Assembly (NCBI GenBank): GCA_964523675.1
Contig: CAZFZT010000076.1
Span: 1 to 15,385, forward strand
Source: CAZFZT01 sp964523675
GTDB lineage: Bacteria; Planctomycetota; Phycisphaerae; Phycisphaerales; SM1A02
Length of the DNA: 15,385 bases
Direction: 5' to 3'
Below, in pieces: positions 1 to 7,463 of this stretch; the first letter of the stretch is position 1; each line of letters opens with the position of its first letter. The notes under the pieces were generated by a model. That model was not told the origin of the DNA, searched no databases, and saw nothing but the letters and a program-made list of their open reading frames with translations. The translations under genes were made by a program, and so were the position numbers.

Positions 1-387
1 GCGGAACTCTTCCCAAGCACCGGCGACCTTGCGCGCTTTGTCCACGCTTGCGCAGGCGCCGGCGTTCCGTTCAAGGCCACGGCCGGACTCCATCATCCCC
101 TCTGCCACATGAATGATGAGGTGGGCGTACGCGAGTTCGGCTTCCTCAACGTCTTTTTGGCTGCATGCCTTGCTGATAAGTTCGAATTGAGTGAAGGCGA
201 GATCGCAATGGTGCTTGAGGAGAATGCACCTGATGCGTTTGTGTTCGAAGAGGAGCGCATTGTGTGGCGTGATCGCGCGATTGACGTTGAACAGGTAGAA
301 GATGTGCGCGAGGGTCTTGCCGCATCATTCGGCTCTTGTTCATTCGATGAGCCGCTTGACTCTCTGCGCGAGATGAAATTGCTCTGA
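1..387 (+). CDS. conserved hypothetical protein, 3' part only
   Basis: The reading frame is open from the first base and ends at TGA 385-387, so the start lies outside the window and 128 codons are visible. Near residues 24-35 there is a striking segment, PFKATAGLHHPL, followed by a stretch resembling GVREFGFLNVFLAACL. I recall this KATAGLHHP signature from conserved bacterial proteins of unknown function, so the visible part is probably the C-terminal third of such a protein. The rest is acidic, with no membrane segment or signal. No catalytic role can be assigned; the paired histidines in a conserved turn could be metal or substrate ligands, but that is a guess. The next gene starts 61 bases downstream on the same strand, and a short GC-rich hairpin begins one base after the stop. 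Confidence 0.75.
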   Translation, partial: AELFPSTGDLARFVHACAGAGVPFKATAGLHHPLCHMNDEVGVREFGFLNVFLAACLADKFELSEGEIAMVLEENAPDAFVFEEERIVWRDRAIDVEQVEDVREGLAASFGSCSFDEPLDSLREMKLL

Positions 388-388
388 G

Positions 389-403
389 CCCGCGCAGCGC
401 GGG
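389..403 (+). terminator. GC-rich hairpin directly after the stop codon
   Basis: The arms CCCGCGC (389-395) and GCGCGGG (397-403) are a perfect inverted repeat around a single A; sterically this would be a 5-6 bp stem with a 3-5 base loop. It begins one base after the stop of the hypothetical gene. There is no T-tract behind it (tgatgatgac follows), so it is not a classical intrinsic terminator. It could be a weak terminator or a 3'-end stabiliser. Confidence 0.3.
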
Positions 404-448
404 TGATGATGACTTTCCTGCGCTGCAGAGCAATAATACATTGCTCCG

Positions 449-1303
449 ATGGCCGACGAAAACATGACCGAGACAATCGATCGCGGATCCGACGGGTCGA
501 TGTTCTTTCTGCGCCAGAATATGGAGGAAGGACTCATCCTGCCGTTTGCGGGTGGTGTGGTCGGCATCTACTCTGCACGATCGCCGAAGAAAACGAGTGA
601 CTGCGAAGACGCTGCTGCGCTGCTGCCCTTTGGTGATGCTGACCCTGCGCGCGGCGTGCTTGCGATTGCCGACGGCATGGGCGGCCAACCCGGCGGTGCG
701 CTGGCTGCGGGTCTCGCGCTCCAGGCGCTGCATGACTCCATGCGGGCCACAAACGCCACTGAAGACGGCGCGCTTCGGAGCGCGATTCTCAATGGATTCG
801 AAGACGCCAACCGCGCAGTGAAAGCGATTGGAGTCGGCGCGGCGACAACCTTAACGGTCGTCGAACTCCAGGACCAGTCAATTCGCCCCTATCACGCAGG
901 CGATTCGCTCATTATTGTGCTCGGCCAGCGGGGCAGGATCAAACTGCAAACGGTCTCACACGGCCCGGTGGGGTACGCGGTCGAAGCCGGTCTGCTCAAA
1001 CCATGCGAGGCCATGCACCACCGCGATCGGCACCTCGTTTCCAACATGATTGGCTCGAATGAAATGCGAATCGACATTGGGCCGTCCGTCGAGCTCGCGC
1101 CAAGAGACACACTCCTGCTCGCCAGTGATGGCCTGTTCGACAACCTTCACACGGAAGAAATCGTGGAACTGGCGCGCAAAGGGCCGATCGAACATGTCGT
1201 GCAGGAGATTGCGAGGGTCTGTCGTTCGCGCATGACCGAGCGTGTCTCCGGGCAGCCGAGCAAACCAGACGACCTGACGTTCATCGCGTACCGCCGAAGC
1301 TGA
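449..1303 (+). CDS. PP2C-family serine/threonine protein phosphatase
   Basis: This 284-residue soluble protein is a single PP2C (PPM) phosphatase domain. The metal-binding acidic motifs appear in the family order: DCED (51-54), ADGMGG (74-79), HAGDSL (149-153), LLASDGLFDN (223-232) and KPDDLTF (272-278). The GAATTL segment (130-135) matches the usual GTT(L) strand. The family hydrolyses phosphoserine/threonine using two Mg/Mn ions, typically opposing an Hanks-type kinase or acting in a partner-switching cascade; no kinase is visible here, so the substrate is unknown. Length suits a bare catalytic domain of about 240 residues plus an N-terminal extension of about 35. The start is uncertain: ATG 449 has no clear Shine-Dalgarno, and ATG 464 or 500 would also keep the whole domain. 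The gabD-like gene follows after 91 bases on the same strand. Confidence 0.9.
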   Translation: MADENMTETIDRGSDGSMFFLRQNMEEGLILPFAGGVVGIYSARSPKKTSDCEDAAALLPFGDADPARGVLAIADGMGGQPGGALAAGLALQALHDSMRATNATEDGALRSAILNGFEDANRAVKAIGVGAATTLTVVELQDQSIRPYHAGDSLIIVLGQRGRIKLQTVSHGPVGYAVEAGLLKPCEAMHHRDRHLVSNMIGSNEMRIDIGPSVELAPRDTLLLASDGLFDNLHTEEIVELARKGPIEHVVQEIARVCRSRMTERVSGQPSKPDDLTFIAYRRS

Positions 1304-1345
1304 TCTGAGATTCGATCAACTACATGCGCGCGACTGGGCCAGGTC

Positions 1346-1367
1346 GCTTTCGAGCTCAGCTGAAAGC
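1346..1367 (+). terminator. inverted repeat between the phosphatase and gabD-like genes
   Basis: The arms GCTTTC (1346-1351) and GAAAGC (1362-1367) enclose a second nested pair, AGCT (1353-1356) and AGCT (1358-1361), with one unpaired G and a one-base centre. It lies 43 bases after the phosphatase stop and 28 bases before the gabD ATG. No T-tract follows. It could be a weak terminator or an operator for a dimeric regulator of the dehydrogenase gene; the sequence does not decide. Confidence 0.25.
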
Positions 1368-1394
1368 CCCAGTTCCCGTTCATATCATTGCATC

Positions 1395-2825
1395 ATGAAG
1401 AGCGCAGCTTTGATTGGCGGCAAGTGGATTGACGAATCGCCCCGCCGGATCGATGTCGTCAACCCTGCGACGGACGAGGTCATCGCGAGCGTACCGGCCT
1501 TGGGCGCACGTGAAACTCAACAAGCAATTGAAGCGGCTGCGGCTGCACTTCCCGAGTGGCGTTCGCGGGCAGCGAAGGACCGCTCTGAGCCGCTGCGTCG
1601 CCTTGCCGAGTTCATGTTGCGAGATCGGGAACGGCTCGCACACTTGATGACGCTTGAGAACGGCAAACCATTGGTTGAATCACGCGGTGAGATCACCTAT
1701 GCCGCTTCATTTCTCGAATGGTCGGCCGAAGAAGCCAAGCGCATCTACGGCGAAACCGTGCCAGCTTCAACTGCCGACAAGCGCATCCTCGTCCTCAAGC
1801 AGCCCGTCGGTGTCGCAGCCGCGATCACACCCTGGAACTTTCCTGCTGCGATGATGACGCGCAAACTCGGGCCGGCTCTGGCGGCGGGATGCACGATGGT
1901 GATCAAGCCCGCTGAACAGACGCCGCTTTCCGCACTCGCGCTGGGAGAACTTGCGTTTGAAGCGGGCATTCCGCATGGCGCGATCAACATCATCACAGGT
2001 GATCCTGAGCCCATCGCAGATGAGATGTTGTCGAATGCGCTGGTGCGCAAACTCTCGTTCACCGGCTCAACGGATGTGGGCCGGCTCCTCATGCAGAAGG
2101 CGTCACAGAACATCACTCGGCTGTCGCTCGAACTGGGGGGTCACGCTCCGCTCATCGTGTTCGACGATGCTGAACTCGATCAAGCGGTCGCTGGCTGTAT
2201 CGCCTCAAAGTTTCGCAACTCGGGGCAGACGTGCGTTTGCGCCAATCGTATTTTCGTGCAGGACAATATCTATGACACCTTTGTCGCAAAGCTGCAGAGC
2301 GCGGTGGAAATGCTCAGGGTCGCGCCGGGACTGGCTGAAGGTTCGCAAGTCGGACCGCTCATCGATGATGCGGCAATGATGAAGGTCGAGGCACATGTCG
2401 CCGATGCGCTTGCCAAAGGAGCCACGTTGCGGACGGGCGGCAGGCGCATCGCCATCGACGGCTGTGCGGATCGGTTCTACCAGCCGACCATTCTCGAAGG
2501 GATGACGAGTGAGATGCTGATCTCTCGCGAGGAAACATTCGGCCCGGTTGCGCCGATACGCAGGTTCAGCAGCGAGAGCGAAGCCATCGAGTTGGCGAAT
2601 GATTCGCCCTATGGTCTGGCGGCCTATTTCTTCACGCGTGACGCTTCACGTCTGATTCGTGTCGCCGAGGCGCTTGATTACGGCATCGTCGGGGCCAACG
2701 ACGGCCTGCCGTCAACCGCGCAAGCGCCGTTCGGCGGCACGAAACACTCAGGCATCGGGCGAGAAGGCGGGAAATGGGGCCTTGAGGAGTACCTGGAGGT
2801 GAAGTACGTCTCGATCGGTCTATGA
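1395..2825 (+). CDS. gabD: succinate-semialdehyde dehydrogenase (GabD-like aldehyde dehydrogenase)
   Basis: This 476-residue aldehyde dehydrogenase is collinear over its whole length with the E. coli GabD sequence as I recall it, including MTLENGKPL (85-92), SFLEWSAEEAKRIYG (105-119) and the ending YLEVKYVSIGL. It should oxidise succinate semialdehyde to succinate, the last step of the GABA shunt. Catalytic features are complete: PWNFP with N148, K171 in the cofactor site, general base E246 in LELGG, nucleophile C280 in NSGQTCVC, and EETFGP (379-384). C282, two residues after the nucleophile, is the second cysteine of the CVCANR signature linked to redox control in some SSADHs. E174 in KPAEQTP is where E. 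coli GabD has Ser, which points to NAD rather than NADP. No aminotransferase or permease gene is adjacent, so it looks monocistronic. Related semialdehydes such as glutarate semialdehyde remain possible substrates. Confidence 0.93.
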   Translation: MKSAALIGGKWIDESPRRIDVVNPATDEVIASVPALGARETQQAIEAAAAALPEWRSRAAKDRSEPLRRLAEFMLRDRERLAHLMTLENGKPLVESRGEITYAASFLEWSAEEAKRIYGETVPASTADKRILVLKQPVGVAAAITPWNFPAAMMTRKLGPALAAGCTMVIKPAEQTPLSALALGELAFEAGIPHGAINIITGDPEPIADEMLSNALVRKLSFTGSTDVGRLLMQKASQNITRLSLELGGHAPLIVFDDAELDQAVAGCIASKFRNSGQTCVCANRIFVQDNIYDTFVAKLQSAVEMLRVAPGLAEGSQVGPLIDDAAMMKVEAHVADALAKGATLRTGGRRIAIDGCADRFYQPTILEGMTSEMLISREETFGPVAPIRRFSSESEAIELANDSPYGLAAYFFTRDASRLIRVAEALDYGIVGANDGLPSTAQAPFGGTKHSGIGREGGKWGLEEYLEVKYVSIGL

Positions 2826-2853
2826 GCCACATTGGCCCTGCGCGGCTTGCCTG

Positions 2854-2867
2854 GACGTTTGAACGTC
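2854..2867. promoter_or_regulatory. small inverted repeat downstream of the gabD-like gene
   Basis: The arms GACGTT (2854-2859) and AACGTC (2862-2867) surround a TG dinucleotide. The two-base spacer makes this a poor RNA hairpin but a plausible binding site for a dimeric regulator. It lies 29 bases after the dehydrogenase stop and about 175 bases before the methyltransferase start. Confidence 0.2.
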
Positions 2868-2916
2868 AAAGATTGCATTGACTTTTGCGCCTGAGTCCGC
2901 TCAAATGGCGACCTGA

Positions 2917-2940
2917 GGGCTGGGTATTCAGCCCGATTTC
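2917..2940 (+). terminator. hairpin with short T-rich tail, candidate terminator of the gabD-like gene
   Basis: The arms GGGCTG (2917-2922) and CAGCCC (2929-2934) form a 6 bp stem with a six-base loop, followed by gatttc. The tail is short on T, so intrinsic termination would be weak. It is the best terminator-like structure in the 216-base gap 2826-3041, which otherwise shows only the smaller palindrome at 2854 and no ORF. Confidence 0.35.
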
Positions 2941-3041
2941 AGCGACTTCCCGCGCTGCCGGCCTGACATGGCGGCGTCTCACGTTTTACAGTTTACGGAA
3001 GTCGTTACCCCGGCACGGACGCCACAATCGGAGATCGCACT

Positions 3042-3695
3042 ATGGCGACCACTGCTCCGCACGCCCCTACCGCACATTCTGTTGAGGCCTTCGATCAGAT
3101 TTACGCTGACGCTGCAGGCAATGCTGCACTGATCCCGTGGGCTGACGAACGTCCGCACCCGGCCTTGGTGAATTGGCTCAATGCCGTTGCCCCTTCGCTT
3201 GTCCGGAGCGGCTCTCGCGTCTGTGTCGTCGGCTGCGGCTTGGGAGATGACGCTCGTGAACTGATGCGGCGGGGCTATGAGGTCACCGCATTTGATTGCA
3301 GTCCAACGGCTGTGCAATGGGCGAAGGATCTCGACCCGCACAATGCCAGATGCTACTACGTGGCAGATCTCTTCGATCCGCCGAGCAGGTGGGCTGGCAG
3401 GTTCGACCTTGTTGTTGAGATCAACACCATTCAGTCGCTTCCTCCTGAACAGAGGAGCGGGGCGATCACGTCCATCATGAAACTGCTCTCACGGCATGGA
3501 AGGTTGCTCGTGATCTGCCGCGGCTGTGATGAACCGGTGGAACTGGAAGACGGGCCGCCGTGGGCACTGACTGAAAACGAGTTGCTCGACCTTGCATCGC
3601 ATGCCGGACTCACCGCGATCTCGCCCATCTCTTCGTTCATGGACGATGAAGACCCCCCGGTGCACCGGATTCGCGCGGCTTTCCGCCGAGCGTGA
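3042..3695 (+). CDS. class I SAM-dependent methyltransferase
   Basis: This 217-residue protein has the Rossmann-fold methyltransferase motifs in order: the SAM-binding glycine loop VVGCGLGDDA (62-71), the acidic residue D85 ending strand 2 in VTAFDCSP, YYVADLFDPP with D109, and FDLVVEINTIQSLPPEQR (121-138) as the strand 4 post-motif. The N-terminal segment with IPWADERPHPAL (31-42) before motif I recalls thiopurine/TehB-like small-molecule methyltransferases, but the acceptor cannot be read from the sequence. There is no signal peptide or membrane segment. GGAG (3030-3033) eight bases before the ATG is one of the clearer Shine-Dalgarno sites here. The gene is convergent with the ABC ATPase gene, with only 27 bases between the two stops. 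Confidence 0.85.
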   Translation: MATTAPHAPTAHSVEAFDQIYADAAGNAALIPWADERPHPALVNWLNAVAPSLVRSGSRVCVVGCGLGDDARELMRRGYEVTAFDCSPTAVQWAKDLDPHNARCYYVADLFDPPSRWAGRFDLVVEINTIQSLPPEQRSGAITSIMKLLSRHGRLLVICRGCDEPVELEDGPPWALTENELLDLASHAGLTAISPISSFMDDEDPPVHRIRAAFRRA

Positions 3696-3722
3696 TGCGG
3701 TGGTCACGCCAGCCGGCGCGAT

Positions 3723-4562
3723 TCACATCCGCATGCCCTCATACTTGAGCCGCTGCTTCTTCTGGCGTGGATTCGCCTCTGGCACGGCTGAGAGCAGCGC
3801 TTTCGTGTAGTCGTGCTGCGGGTCGTTGATGATCTGATCGCGGCCGCCTTCCTCCACGATCTTTCCATCGAGCATGACTGCAATCCGGTCACAGATGTGG
3901 TGGATCACCGCCATGTCGTGACTGATGAAGAGATACGACAGGCCGAACTCCTCCTGTAAGTCCTTGAGCAGGTTGAGGATCTGTGACTGGATTGAGACAT
4001 CAAGCGCCGAGGTCGGTTCATCACACACGATTAGCTTCGGCTCAAGCGCAAGCGCTCGCGCAATGCCGATGCGCTGCCGTTGACCGCCTGAGAACTCGTG
4101 TGGGTAACGGTCGGCAGCGGAGCGCCACATGCCGCATCGCTCAAGCAAATCCTGCACTTTGCCGCGCACGTTCGATCGGGTTGCCATGCCATGCACGATG
4201 AGCGGTTCACCGACGATTTCCCCAACGCGCCGACGTGGGTTGAGCGAGCCGCCCGGATCCTGAAAAATGATCTGGATCTCACGGCGGAGCTTCTGCATCG
4301 GGGCGCGACCTAGCGAAAAGATGTCTCTACCTTCGAAGAGGACGCGACCGCCACTGGCGGGAACCAGCCGCAGCAGGGTGCGGCCGACGGTCGTCTTGCC
4401 GCAGCCGGATTCGCCCACAAGGCCCAGCGTCTCCCCGCGATTGATATGAAAGCTGACATCATCGACCGCCTTCACCCAGCCAGTCGTCCGCTGGAGAATG
4501 CCGCTCCGCACCGGGAAGTGCGTCTTGAGCTTCTCGACCTTGAGCAGTGGAGCCGAAGTCAT
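3723..4562 (-). CDS. oligopeptide/dipeptide ABC transporter ATP-binding protein (OppF/DppF type)
   Basis: This 279-residue cytoplasmic ATPase would energise uptake of peptides or related solutes. All nucleotide-binding motifs are intact: Walker A GESGCGKTT (50-58), Q-loop Q101 in IIFQDP, signature FSGGQRQ (157-163), Walker B LIVCDEPTSALD (178-189) and H-loop H215. The N-terminal layout, LLKVEKLKTHFPV followed by a longer loop before VDDVSFHI, and the C-terminal segment YTKALLSAVPEA (252-263) are typical of the OppF/DppF branch rather than OppD. The C-terminus (to 279) is shorter than in many relatives, which often run past 310. Its expected partners (OppA, OppB, OppC, OppD) are absent from the window. 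No Shine-Dalgarno is visible at the ATG, and a possible 16-18 codon ORF stops six bases upstream. The next upstream gene is the M50 protease, with 143 bases between. Confidence 0.9.
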   Translation of the reverse strand: MTSAPLLKVEKLKTHFPVRSGILQRTTGWVKAVDDVSFHINRGETLGLVGESGCGKTTVGRTLLRLVPASGGRVLFEGRDIFSLGRAPMQKLRREIQIIFQDPGGSLNPRRRVGEIVGEPLIVHGMATRSNVRGKVQDLLERCGMWRSAADRYPHEFSGGQRQRIGIARALALEPKLIVCDEPTSALDVSIQSQILNLLKDLQEEFGLSYLFISHDMAVIHHICDRIAVMLDGKIVEEGGRDQIINDPQHDYTKALLSAVPEANPRQKKQRLKYEGMRM

Positions 4563-4568
4563 AGGTGG

Positions 4569-4625
4569 TCATGGTAGCAGCCAGCACCCCGCTGAGCAGA
4601 GCATGAGCATCCAGAGCATCGTCAC
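4569..4625 (-). CDS. possible leader micro-ORF upstream of the ABC ATPase
   Basis: On the minus strand a frame runs from GTG 4625-4623 (or ATG 4619-4617) to TGA ending at 4569, giving 18 or 16 residues. The peptide, MLWMLMLCSAGCWLLP from the ATG, is very hydrophobic and ends in a CSAGC stretch resembling a lipoprotein lipobox. The stop lies six bases before the ATPase ATG, which has no Shine-Dalgarno of its own, so translational coupling is possible. It could equally be the remnant of a lost lipoprotein gene or chance. The DNA has three GAGCAT units (4599-4604, 4605-4610, 4614-4619), which explains the repeated Met-Leu. Confidence 0.2.
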   Translation of the reverse strand: MTMLWMLMLCSAGCWLLP

Positions 4626-4705
4626 CCGAACCGCCTTGGACGGCGATGCACGGCGCCCCAGCCGAGACTCCAGACGCGCGAGACCAGCAGAGGCCGCCGG
4701 TGCGG

Positions 4706-5932
4706 CTACCTCCCGGCCTGCTCGAACTCGCGCATGCGGTTGACGGGCTCCGGCTCGAAGCCGCGCGGCTGCGACCAGCTGCCGGGCCTTCTGCCGTCCG
4801 AGTCCTCCTCAAGTTCCACTTTCATCGCAAGAAACCGCAGCAGGTCCTTGAGCGCGATCACCCCCACCAACCGACCCGCATCATCCACCACCATCAGCCG
4901 TGACGCATCGTTGCGATTCATGCGCGACATCGTTTCCATCGCATCGGTATCGGCTCGAATCGTGTTCGTCGAAGAGCATGGCTTGACGAGGTCGCGCACG
5001 GTCATTGCGCTCCACTGCTCGGACGGCACATCCTTGACATCGCGCGTCGAAATGCAGCCGCGAAGTTCACCATGTTCCATCACCGGATACATCTTGTGGT
5101 AGTACCGGTAGAAATAGTCATTCACCAGCCGATCGAGCGTCAAGTCCGGCTCGACGGTGGTCGGCTGCGTCTTCATGAAGCGGTGCACCGGCTCACCCTC
5201 CAGAGCGCGGCGAACTAGCAGTTGCTGATACGACATCTGAGCCGCCCCGCGCAGGAACATGCCAATGATGAACAGCCAGATGCCGCCGATCAGATTCCCG
5301 CCAATCAGGGAAAGCACGCCGAACACAATCAGCAGAACGCCGAATCCGGAGCCGATGGTGGAGGTGATCTTCGTCGCCCATCGCAGATTGTTCTTCCAGT
5401 GCCACAGCGCGGAGCGCAGCACCCGCCCGCCATCAAGTGGAAATGCGGGAATCATATTGAACGCCACCAGGATGCCATTGATCCATCCCAACCAACCGGT
5501 CACGAGCGTGACTTCGGCAGCGAAGTCTGCGAAGGACATCACAAGCCAGAGCGCGATGAACACCCCAGCCATCGCAATGGAGACGATCGGCCCGGCGATG
5601 GCGACAAGAAACTCGTCCTTCGCGCTTGGAGGTTCGTCCTGCATCTCCGCCACACCGCCGAAGATGAACAATGTGATGCCGTTCATGCGCATCCCACACC
5701 GCCGCGCCACCAGCGCGTGACCCAGTTCGTGCAGCAGCACTGAAACGAACAGCCCGATCGCGGCAATGAAACCCATCCCCCAATACGCGCCGGTCGCCAA
5801 TCCATCGTGCCAGCTCGGAAACACGACTGCTGCGAGTGACCACGTAATGAGGAGAACGACGATGAACCAACTCAAATCAATCCTGATCGGAAAGCCGAAG
5901 AGCCGGAAGATCTCGAATCGTTTGATGAACAT
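4706..5932 (-). CDS. M50 family site-2 protease with C-terminal tandem CBS domains
   Basis: This integral membrane metalloprotease has 408 residues when started at ATG 5932. It carries the zinc motif HELGH (68-72) within a membrane segment and the second motif NMIPAFPLDGG (159-169) with the third zinc ligand D167. Hydrophobic segments lie near 20-40, 50-70, 112-135, 140-165 and 195-230. A CBS pair follows at roughly 246-305 and 310-370, then a charged tail. The family cleaves substrates within or near the membrane, often anti-sigma factors or signal-peptide remnants; CBS domains usually bind adenine nucleotides, suggesting control by energy state. ATG 5932 gives MFIKRFEIFRLFGFPI, the usual N-terminus for this family; an in-frame TTG at 5968 would add 12 unlikely residues. 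There is no clear Shine-Dalgarno. It lies 77 bases downstream of the ankyrin gene, probably co-transcribed. Confidence 0.9.
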   Translation of the reverse strand: MFIKRFEIFRLFGFPIRIDLSWFIVVLLITWSLAAVVFPSWHDGLATGAYWGMGFIAAIGLFVSVLLHELGHALVARRCGMRMNGITLFIFGGVAEMQDEPPSAKDEFLVAIAGPIVSIAMAGVFIALWLVMSFADFAAEVTLVTGWLGWINGILVAFNMIPAFPLDGGRVLRSALWHWKNNLRWATKITSTIGSGFGVLLIVFGVLSLIGGNLIGGIWLFIIGMFLRGAAQMSYQQLLVRRALEGEPVHRFMKTQPTTVEPDLTLDRLVNDYFYRYYHKMYPVMEHGELRGCISTRDVKDVPSEQWSAMTVRDLVKPCSSTNTIRADTDAMETMSRMNRNDASRLMVVDDAGRLVGVIALKDLLRFLAMKVELEEDSDGRRPGSWSQPRGFEPEPVNRMREFEQAGR

Positions 5933-6009
5933 ACACAAGCGTATGCCGCATCCAGACGGGCCCGCCAAGTTCGCCGGACAGGGTCAGGTGCTGAATCGAG
6001 TGAAATCAG

Positions 6010-7374
6010 CTATTGGAACTCAAATCCTGCCGCGATGAGCAGGCGCACGATCGTTTGACCTTCACCGTCGCGGCGCCTTCGCGCCAGATCAAGGGCGGTA
6101 TGACCTTCATGAATGACGATCGACGGGTCAGCCCCCGCCTTGAGCAGCTGTTTGACGCAAGCGGCCGACCCCCCCGCAGCAGCCCAGACCAGAGGTGTCG
6201 CGCCGTATTCATCAATGACGTTCGGTTCCGCGCCCGCATGAAGCAACGCGTCGATCTTTTCCAGATTGCCGTTGCCTGCAGCGAGAAGCAGCGCCGTCGC
6301 TCCGCCATCTGCAACATGATTCACGTCCGCGCCCGCTTCGATGAGCAGTCGCATCGATTCGATGTCGCCGAACTGAGCGGCCCACAGTAACGCCGTGTAG
6401 TTGTTCTCATCCCGCGCTTCAAGGTGCGCGCCATGATGAATGAGCCGTTTCACGATGTGCGGCTGGTGTTGATTGGCAGCGAGCATCATCGCGGTAACGC
6501 CAAGGTCGGTTGGCAGATCAACGTTCGCGCCGGCTTCGACAAGCATGTCAATCTTGGTGATGTCCTGTCTCAGTGCTGCATGCACGATGGGACCGAAACC
6601 ACCGGTATCCTGCGTATCAATGCTCGCGCCGGCATCGATGAGCACCGCCAGTCCTTCCGCGCTGCCATAGGCGCACGCCATCAACAGCGCATCCAGACCA
6701 AGGTGGTCCTTCAGATTGAATTCCGCCCCGCGATCGAGCATCATTTGAATGATGGCCGGATCGCCACCGTGCGCAGCCGCCATAAGCGCGCTAAAGCCGC
6801 GATGCGTTCGTTCGTGTACCGATGCATTCGTGTGCTCAAGCAGGTAACGGGCAGTTTCGAGATGGCGATGACGGGCGGCCTTCATCAGCGGCGTCATGCC
6901 GGCACGATCGGCCGCTGCCGCCTCTGCCCCCGCATCGATGAGAAGGCGCACCATGTCCAGCTCGCCTCGTTCTGCGGCGAGAATGAGCGGCCGAAGTGAT
7001 TCATGGTCGATGGGATCGGCTTCCGCGCCAGCGGAGAGGAGCAGCCGCACGCTTTCTGTCGTGCCATGTCTCGCGGCCCAATGCAGTGCAGTGCGGCCCT
7101 CATGATCGCGCTCACTCACGTCGACACCTGCTCGAATCAGCGCTGCGACTTGCTCATCATCCTCCAGCGCGATCGCAGCCATGAGCTGTGTCATCTCATG
7201 CGGTGATAACGAGGAACGCTCGGCGGGCTTGGCCGGTTCTGTCGCAACGTGACTATCTTGAGCAGCCGGCTGGCGTGAGGCGCAGCCGATCAGAAGCAAT
7301 CCAAGGATCAGCCAAGGATTGACGCGGATGCTCACAGAGAGGGCTCGTCGGTGGTGCGTCATGGTGCAGTGCAT
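6010..7374 (-). CDS. ankyrin-repeat lipoprotein
   Basis: The protein has 454 residues from ATG 7374. Basic residues, then NPWLILGLLLIGC, form a lipoprotein signal with lipobox LIGC and predicted lipidated C31. A linker of about 30 residues follows, then twelve consecutive ankyrin repeats from about residue 61 to the end, recognisable by the recurring GxTALxxAAxxG and LLxAGAxxN patterns. Repeats 4, 7 and 8 are the most degenerate, and the last ends at GFEFQ. Ankyrin repeats bind other proteins, so this is probably an envelope scaffold or inhibitor; the partner is unknown. ATG 7374 has a weak GGCGG upstream; ATG 7362 is an alternative giving a shorter n-region. An in-frame open stretch to 7500 overlaps the adenosyltransferase gene and is not needed. 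It sits between that gene (89 bases upstream) and the M50 protease. Confidence 0.88.
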   Translation of the reverse strand: MHCTMTHHRRALSVSIRVNPWLILGLLLIGCASRQPAAQDSHVATEPAKPAERSSLSPHEMTQLMAAIALEDDEQVAALIRAGVDVSERDHEGRTALHWAARHGTTESVRLLLSAGAEADPIDHESLRPLILAAERGELDMVRLLIDAGAEAAAADRAGMTPLMKAARHRHLETARYLLEHTNASVHERTHRGFSALMAAAHGGDPAIIQMMLDRGAEFNLKDHLGLDALLMACAYGSAEGLAVLIDAGASIDTQDTGGFGPIVHAALRQDITKIDMLVEAGANVDLPTDLGVTAMMLAANQHQPHIVKRLIHHGAHLEARDENNYTALLWAAQFGDIESMRLLIEAGADVNHVADGGATALLLAAGNGNLEKIDALLHAGAEPNVIDEYGATPLVWAAAGGSAACVKQLLKAGADPSIVIHEGHTALDLARRRRDGEGQTIVRLLIAAGFEFQ

Positions 7375-7463
7375 CAAATGCCGCCCCGGCAGGTCGCGGC
7401 CTTCGCCCGCGCGGCTACCACAGGCGTTCTCAAATCCATTGTCAGCCGGTGCTCCTTGCGCGG

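Noticed and set aside
146..733. 195-codon open frame on the minus strand
   Set aside because: It spans the end of the hypothetical gene and the start of the PP2C gene on the opposite strand, with low-complexity arginine-rich translation and no motif.
3696..3722. Bidirectional terminator between the convergent methyltransferase and ABC ATPase genes
   Set aside because: The 27-base gap contains only a 4 bp CGCC/GGCG stem and no T-rich tail on either strand.
5222..5743. 173-codon open frame on the plus strand
   Set aside because: It is antisense to the membrane core of the M50 protease and translates to a His/Gln/Asp-rich sequence without a recognisable domain.
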